NCBI RefSeq assembly: GCF_945859705.1
Contig: NC_079137.1
Location: 60,358,552 to 60,422,551 of the forward strand
Direction of reading: 5' to 3'
DNA: 64,000 nucleotides
Source of the DNA: Episyrphus balteatus
Taxonomy: Eukaryota; Arthropoda; Insecta; Diptera; Syrphidae
Position 1 is the first letter of the stretch. Each line of letters starts with the position of its first letter. This document shows positions 53,701 to 62,700 of this stretch, one piece after another. The notes under the pieces were generated by a model that was not told where the DNA came from, made no database searches, and was given only the letters and a program-made list of their open reading frames with translations. The position numbers were made by a program, and so were the translations under genes.

Positions 53701-56700
53701 ACCACTTTACCCCTCCACAACTTTACAAATGGTCCTTCCATTTATAAATATTAAAAGTAGAGGGAGTGAAAAGTAGGCCGTGTGGTTGGTGTTACGCACG
53801 TTATTTTCCAGTTGAACAAAAATGGATTTTCTTCTGTCGTCGTCGTGTATACTTTTTAATACCCTGGACAGAGCTTAAAAGAGCAATACTATAGAAAGCA
53901 GTTAGAAGGGAGAAGAGGGACGAAAAATAGCAATGAGAAGGTAGAATTTTGTGCGTGCACGTACAAAATTTAGAGGTGTGCATGGCAATGAATGTCAATG
54001 ACATTGGAAAGAACATTTTCACCCGGAATCGGAATTTTCGGAATGGCTTTTTTCGGTCCTCTTTGGATGGCACACAACTTAAATATATATGTATAAATTG
54101 TTTAGTAGTCCCAATGGTGGTGTTTAAGTATTTTACTGGAGTTGTATAAAATATTTTTTTTTTTTTTTTGTTGTTTCTTGTAGACAATTTTATTTGTGCA
54201 AAAAAGGACGACACACACAATTTTAATGAGTCGACATTTTAAGTTATAAAATTGAAGAAAATATAAATGTACGAGTCCTTTTGTCTAGGGTTTTATAAGA
54301 ACTTTGAATACAAAGTAGAAAGAAGAAACCAAAGACAGGAAGAAAAAGAGAGAGAGAGTTATCTACCCCGACTCTATACACATTTATTTATAATATTTTT
54401 TTTTTCTTCTTTGCATTTTATAAGAAAAAGGATAATGACTCAGTTTGGACCGGAAAGGAAGTTAAAATCGCGACATTGTTGAGCAGAGATACAATTTGGA
54501 TTCGGAAGTAATAAAGGGAATCCATTCGGCAAGAAAAAGACCCCCGATGGCGATTGCTTTTTCTTATTTCTATTTTTTTTTTTTTGTATTTATTTTCTTG
54601 TAACTTGTTTGCCTTTTCTTGAAGATTCTTTTTTTATTCATTTTGTTTGCCTTTTTTTTAAATATTGTATCTACTTAAAGCAAAAGTTGTACGTGTTATA
54701 TTCAAATATGCGACAGGCTAGGCTATTGTGCCATTTTGTGATGCTTTCACAGGAAGTTTAAATTTCAGGGACCGGACTGATTTATTTTAAGTGCAAAAAG
54801 GATTTGAAGGGATACTTTTTCTTACCTAATTTCAATTTATATACATTTATAAGGCCTATAAAATTTTCTTTAAGAAAAGCTAATTCACCTTTTGTATTTC
54901 AGAGAGAAGAAAAAAAAAGACTTCTCTAAGCACAAAAAACTAAGATTTATTTTATATGTAGTTTCAATGGTTTGTAGAACTTTGTTTGTAGGTATAGACA
55001 CCTACTTTAGAAAAAAAGTCCTAAATTCTGCATTAATCAAATTAGTTTGGTGTCTGGGCTTTCTATACTTTCGTCACGCTATCGGATATAAGAATTGGAT
55101 TTATTTTTGCTATTTTTTTTTTTATATTTTTTTGTTTGTTGTCTAGAGTGATGGTTGTGGCTTGTCGAGTTGAAGTATATCAGTGGAAATCATTTATAAA
55201 AGACTTTGACATTTTTGGGCGTTAAGTTAGTTTTATTTTACCAACAAAATTGTTATTTCTTAAAAATGGTTTTTCAGGAATTCAAAGTAAATATAAACTA
55301 GTATTGTGTAATGGAAATTCAGTTTTTATTGAAGAATAAAATAAAGAACAGACAGATTATTAATGTTTGAAATAAATTTTAGTCTTCTTAAAATAACAGA
55401 AAAAAGATTTAACTTATTGTAATTTAATTCAAAATAATGTCAAAATGCTTCTGAAAAATGTACCTACTGTATTAATTCTTAAATGTCCTGATTTTGGTTA
55501 AAATCTGTATTTTGATGAAAATTAGGTATAACCTATAATACAATTAAACATCATTAACTCCGGAAACACCCAAAATTGAAACTGAAATTAATTCATTGAC
55601 ACGTTATTAGCTGCGTTCCTTTGGGAACTTTTATCTACTGCTTAGTACTTAAAACTACTTTGAACTACTTTTGCTATACTGAAAAAGTAGTTCAAAGCAA
55701 CTTTAAGTACTAAGCAGTAGATAAATATTCCCAAAGGAACGCAGCTATTGTTAGTACAAATTTGACCAATATTTTTTACTTGCGATATAGGTACCTACTA
55801 TATATCAAGTTATGCATTCGTACAAAAAAAAAAGTTGAGATAACATTTTTCCATGACATTACGATGGTAGACAATGCCAAAAAAGTGGGTCCCGGAAGTA
55901 CGTCTGTCTGTCTGTCTGTCTGTCTGTCAGTCTGTCTGTCAGTCTGTCTGTCTGTCTGTATAAGGAGCTACAGCCTAAACGGATGGACCGATTAATGTCA
56001 AACTTGGTATGTAGCGTTATTTGGCGACTCTCCAGAGGGGTTTTTGGAATTAATTTTTTTGGACCAAAAATAACGGTACTTGTCATATACCGATTTTAGT
56101 AAAATTGAAATATCTCAAAAACGGCTCCAACGATTTTGTTTAAAAAATTCAAATATTAGTTTTAAGCTGAGGTCTATATTTCAATGAAAATTTTTTTTTT
56201 TTAAAAATCGTTATTAACGGTACCTGCCATAGAACCGTTTTTTTCAAATTCGAATATCTCCGAAACTTCTTATTCGATTTCAACGAAACTTTTTGTGAAG
56301 AAGCATTTATATAATTTAAATATAAACCAAAAATTAAATTTCCAAAAAAATAATTTTTGGATTTTTAAAAAAATTTTGAAAATTTTTTTTTGAAAAATCA
56401 AATTTTCGAAAACGGGACATTGAATTTTTTTGAAATTTTGTTTTTAGATGTTGATTAGTGATGTCTAGAAAATGGCATTACAATTTTATTTTAAAACTTT
56501 TTTTCCAAAAAATTATTTATAAAAAATTGTTTTTTTAAAAAACGGCTCTAACGATTTTGAAAATTTTTTTTCTAAAAATGCACGTTAATATATCAATCAA
56601 AACTGCATACTTGTTTTGGAGGGCAATTTAATTTCAGATTTTATTTTATTTTTTTTTTAAACGAATTTTATTTTTTTTTTCCAAATTTCTATATAAAAAG

Positions 56701-59700
56701 TCTTAAAAATTGTAAGCAACTTTAACTCCAAGAGCAAGTTCGTGCGACCCAGTCGTGCATTTTATTTTGTTATTGCTTGATGTCAAAGTTTTCAAATAAA
56801 CCTGAATTGTATTCCTACGAAATTATTATAGCAACACTAACTTACTATTTCTTGTAAGTTTTTTGTTGCTTGCAAGATTCTTGTAACATCTATTGTGTTA
56901 AAATAAATGCAAACCTTTATGATTATAAAGACTCAATGAAATATTTATTCAATTTTATTAATACCTTTAATGCTTATTAAATTTATGAAAAAGTAAAATT
57001 GATCATTGTCAATTTGAGAAAAATGATTGTGTGGAGCTAAAACATTCCTCCAACATACAAAAATTAATTTTCGTTGTGATTCCATCCAAGATAATGATTG
57101 TCGTCAATAATGGAGAAGAAGAAGAAAATTAAAATCGCAATCCAAACTGAGCCACAATGACAAGACATGGGTTATAATTTAATTTTTCGCAATAATGACA
57201 AAACTACTTTAAATATGTAGGTCAATCTTTTTAAATTTATTTCTATCCCTGGACTATGCTTACCTACAAATAAAAAATACAAAACGTTACTCTTGTTCCT
57301 AAAAACTCTAAAAATGAAACACGTTTTGTATTACCATCCTAATCAAATGTTTTCGAAAAAAAAAATTATTCAGAAACAAATGAATTTAGTTTCTTACATG
57401 AAGCACATTTCTTTCTTGACCTATTTTATGCTAGCCCAGAACAAACAAAGTTTTACTTAATCGAACAAGACCAAAGTCCAGATTTAAAGGTTTGGGATAA
57501 TAGACACCAAAAGAAATCCAACAGTTAAAAGTTGCTGTTTTATTTTAAAAAAAATCCTTATAGGCACTTTTGAAATAAAAGAAAAAAATCGCATAATTTA
57601 AGTTAAAAGAAAGTTTACTTAGTTAAAAAAAATCATCAATTTGTTTTTTTTACGATATTGATATTTTACTGGCTAAACATTGTGATCCTTCTAGTGCTGA
57701 AGAGATTTGCCAATCTTAAAAATTTTCCATCAACTTTTTTCAGTTCTTCCAAATTTTTATATAAAACACTTCAAAACTTCCTGTTTTTATTAGTGGAGTA
57801 CCTAAAGCTCAAAAATTGGCAATATTAGGGAACCCGGCCGAACAGCTTAGATTTTGATGATCTTTTTTTTCAAACGTCGGTAATTAAAAATACTTTAAAG
57901 TCTATAAATTAAAAATTGCCGGTGTTGCCGTTTTGATTTTTTAAATTTAATTGAAGATTTTTGTGAACAAAAACAAATTTTTTTCAAAAATTTTTCTTAA
58001 ATTTCATAAATTAATTGATGCCAAAAGATTGTCTAGGAAATTCAAGGAAAAAACATATATGGGAGTGAGGGACAATCTTCCATAGTTCAAGCGATAGATG
58101 CAATTTTCTTATTAATTGACTTCAAACACAAAAAAAAATATTTGAACACAACGGCAACACCTACAATATTCAAATATACATTTTTTAAAAGCTAGAAGCT
58201 TAGTCATATATGTAAAATTAAAATTAAGTTAATTTAATGAACGGCTTTTGAAAGAATGGTAATTGAACTCAGATTTTTGAAAAAAAAAATTATTGAAAAA
58301 ATTTTAACATGTCGTTTTTTAAACTTGGTCGTAATATAAAATGCATTTATTTTCAATTTTTTTTGGTCGCATTTATTATGATTTCAAATTATAAAAGGAA
58401 ATGTCAATATGTATTACGGTTTATGAAAAAAATTAAAAAGTATTTCATTTTCGAAGATCTTTTTTTAATAAAAGTTTTGAAAAAAAATGTAACTTATTTT
58501 TGTTTTAAAGTTCAACATCTAAACATAAAATTATTTTTTATTCATTTACTAACCCTTACTGTTGAAAGTTAAATAGCAAAAATTTAAAGTTCCTATTTAC
58601 CACAGTCCTTGAGAAAATTAATTATTTCAATGCAAAAATTCAGTTTTAATAAAAAAAACCATTGAAATTGAAGTAATTTTTCATTTTTTTTTTCAAAAGT
58701 GTGATATATTTTACCTTTTTTGCTTCGAAATTCAACTGATAATATGTATGGCCAAAAATTTTTTTAAATACATTTTTATTTTATTAGAAAAAGTTTGGAA
58801 AAAAGTCATTTTAAATTTTTCTAATAACATTTTTTTTTTTAAATTCTGAGTTTGAGGACCATTTTTTCAAAAAGTCTTTATTAAATTTAGTGAATTTAAA
58901 TTTAAGGGATAAGAATGAGCTTCTGGCTTTTTAAAAATGTATTTTAAAATATTGTAGGTGTTGCCGTTGTTTTCAAAATATTTTTTTTTTGTTTGAGGTC
59001 AGAATGTTAGAAAATTGCATTTATCGCTTAAACGATGAAAGATTGTCCCTTACTGCCTTTTATATATTTTCCTTAAATTACCTAGAGAATCTTTTGCTAT
59101 CATTTGTTTTATGAAATTTAAGCAAAAAGCAGTTTTGTTAAAAAAAAAATTAATTTTAATTTTAAAAAACAATACGGCAACACCGGCAGTTTTTAATCTA
59201 TAGACTTTAAAGTATTTTTAATTACCTACGTTTGAAAAAAAAAAATCGTCAAAATCAGAGCTGTTCGGCCGGGTTCCCTAATAATTTGCTTTAGTTACTC
59301 TACTATATGGAAACATTGAAAACTGATTCGGCACGGGTAAATATAATGATAGAGACTTTAAACTTTGGGAATATAAAAAGTCAGCAATATTCAAAATAAG
59401 TAATTTACTCACACACATTATATACAAGGTTTTCTTGACTCGAAACCTTTTTCACATAGTGAATGAAAATCCACATGTAAATGAATATTTCATTTCAAAA
59501 CCGGGGTTTTCTGCGACAGCTATTTAGTTTATTTCAACCCAATTAAAAAAGAACTGGTTCCATTACCACTCTAAAAACAACATTCCATTTAAGGATGTTA
59601 GATGAATAAATGTCAAGACTTGATCTCTCGTTTCAAAAGTTGCGTATTGAAGAGAAGACTCTGGAGGTATAATTACTTTTTAATTTTGAGATAACTTTTG

Positions 59701-62700
59701 GGCCTCTACCAGCGATTATATAAATACCCTATTTTTATCCTTTAAGGACTTTTAAAGCCCGAAAAAAAATCATATTAAAAGCTACTCGTACCTCTTTCGA
59801 TGAAATAGGAGCAAAAACAAAAATCATCATAAAATGACGGGACACTCTATTTTCCATAATATCCATTTCAAAAAATTTTTTGAATACAACAAAGTCTATG
59901 TGTTTTATTACGAGCTCTCCTATACTTTTTCGATGCACTGAATGATTCTGCCTTAAAAAAACGTTCCGAAATTCATTCAGAATTAAGCGTATCATTTGTT
60001 TTGCCACTTTTGAAGTAGGTACATTAATTTAAACGATTCAAGCTACTGTCCCAATCAGGCTTATTTTTTTATCAATATATCTAATCACTTCTTAAAAAAC
60101 GTTAAATTCCATCAATAGAATAAAATATTACTCATACACCAGAGTTACCGTTAGATATAAACTTTTGAAAAATGATAAAAATAATAAAAATGATGAAAAA
60201 TTTTAAAATAATTTTTGGATTTATATTTTTTAACCTCTAAATGTTTTTAAAGGGTCTTAAAGTCAAGTGGAAAAAAAACCCTCTTTTTGAATTTTTAACT
60301 TTACACTTTTTTTTTCACTTCACACTTTCTCAAGTCAATCTTTTATATTGATTTTTCCATTTTGTTTTTCTCCTTCCAGCACAACAACGACCCAGAATAT
60401 TAGAACATCCAGCCGATGCGATAGCAGCTCGCGATGAACCACTTACACTTAATTGTAAGGCAACTGGTCGACCACAACCAGATATATCATGGTATCACAA
60501 TGGAACACCATTGGTTCCGTCCGAACGAAGAGTTATACTTCCCGAGGGTTCATTATTTTTTCTAAGGTAAGTTGAAAACCCTCATTTCCTACCTCAAAAA
60601 ATCTTAACAAAATCATTTTTTTACTAATTCAGAGTAATGCACAATAAACGTGAACAAGATGCTGGAATTTATTGGTGTGAAGCAAAAAGTTCAGCTGGCA
60701 TTGCCGTGAGCAATAACGCAACGCTTCAGATAGCTTTGCTCAAAGATGACTTTCGATCAGAGCCATCTGACTCAATAGCGTTAGTTGGCGGTCCAGTCGT
60801 TATGAATTGCACACCACCGCGAGGTATACCAGAGCCATCAGTTTTATGGTATAAAGATGGAAAACTATTAGATTTGAGTGGGAAAAGGTAAGGTTTCAAA
60901 TGACTCCTCCATACAAAGTTTTTCAATGATATTTTCTTCCCAGATTGTCAATGGTTGAAGGTGGATCTTTAATGATTTCCGAAGTACAAGTCTCCGATGC
61001 TGGCAAATATGAATGTTCAGCACAAAGTATGGCGGGGCGAAAAAATGCCCCACCAGCAACTCTGAAAGTTCTCACTCCTCCGTATATAGTTCGAGGTCCC
61101 ACAGACACCGAAGTGATAGAAAGCGAAAGAGTCGATATTCCATGTGAGCTTGTTGGGGATCCCAAACCTATAGCTTCATGGCATCGTGATGGTGGATCCC
61201 TTCCTGAAGGTAGATCTAGAGTTCTATTAGATAATACATTGAGAATAGAAGATGCAAGAGCTGAAGATCAAGGAACCTACACGTGCAAAGGATTCAACGA
61301 AGGAGGCAATATATCATTGTCTATTAAACTTAGTGTTTTTGGTAAGTTTAAACTTGTATAATGACATAAAAATAATATAAGCAAAAATAAAGAATTTTCA
61401 TAAAAAAAATTTTAGTTAAAGGGTGTTTTTTTTCGGAGAGACAGTAAAATCTGTTATTGATCCCAAAAAGCCAATAATTCCTGTAAAACGTCTAAGAACT
61501 TAAGTATAAACGTTCAATTTGTCATCGAAACCAAAAATAAAATGAATCATTATCTTTTTGGGACCAATTACAGATTTTACTGTCCCTCCGATAAAAACAC
61601 CCTTTCATCTAAATTTGTTTTATGAAAATTCTTTATTCTTGTTTTCTATCCCAAATTCAACGTTTTCACCAAATTTCACTAGGGTGACATATCATTTTTG
61701 TTTTGACTAAAAAAAAAACACCCTTTCAACCATCATATTCTTATAGTAACTTTAGATTCTTATTTCTAATCTCAAAAGTAACATAATTGTTGAATTTCAA
61801 TAGGGTACCATTTATTATTACTTACTTTTTCCAATATACCCACATTTTCTCTAAACCTAAAAAAACACCCTTTCACATGAAAAAAATGTATAGACTTATT
61901 TTATTCGTAATTCCCATGGGAAACACAACATTTTTAATAAATTTCGTAAGGGTAACTTTTATGCCATTGATTTTATTGGACTTATCACGGATTTTTTGTT
62001 TTATTTCCCAAAAAAACACCCTTTCAACAAAAATATTTTTATAGGCTGCTTAGATTCTTAGTTCCTCTTTTAAATGAAACATTTGTACCAATTTGCATTG
62101 GTGTAGTATTTTTGTTCCAGTTCTTGTGATACTAATTCCGTATTTCATTATTTCTTTAAAAAAAAAACACCCTTTCACTCAAGATAATTTTATAGACTTT
62201 TTAGGTCCATTTTCTTCACTCGGAGTTGAACATAACTTGAGAATTTTTAATATAAAAATTCTCAAGTTTTGTTCAACTCCGAGTGAAGAAAATGGACCTT
62301 AGATTCTTATAGTTCTGATAACAAACAAAACTTTTTCACCAAGTTTAAAAAATTAATAAAATTTATGTCAACTTTTATACCTTTCGTACACATAACTTAA
62401 CCCATCAAAAAAACACCTTTTCAACAAAAATAATTTTAAGAACTTTATGAATCCCTTGTCCCTGCTTTATCTTAAACCTTCATCCTGAATTTCATCAATG
62501 TATCATGTTTTTCACATGGGTTTCGGTTATATTTTACCAGTTAAAGTCAAAAACCAAGCACCTTTGTTTTTAATCGGCAATAACTTTTCTTAGAGCAATT
62601 GTATCGTCTTTATTTTTATTTCATTACATTCAGCATCAAAAAATACTTTAAACACATGTGTGATATGATGATATTCCACAAACATTTCCGCGAAAAAACA

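Larger units (their letters stand above)
17701..60379 (+). other. Giant first intron of the Robo-like gene (about 42.7 kb)
   Basis: The donor GTGAGT (17,701) and acceptor TTCTCCTTCCAG (60,379) give matching phase 1. I found no exon inside with Ig, FN3 or other recognisable coding sequence on either strand. Its contents are listed separately. Long 5' introns are common in fly neuronal guidance genes and often hold enhancers. Confidence 0.75.

Noticed and set aside
55762..56086. Open frames with CLSV/DRQT repeats
   Set aside because: Translation of the TCTG microsatellite.
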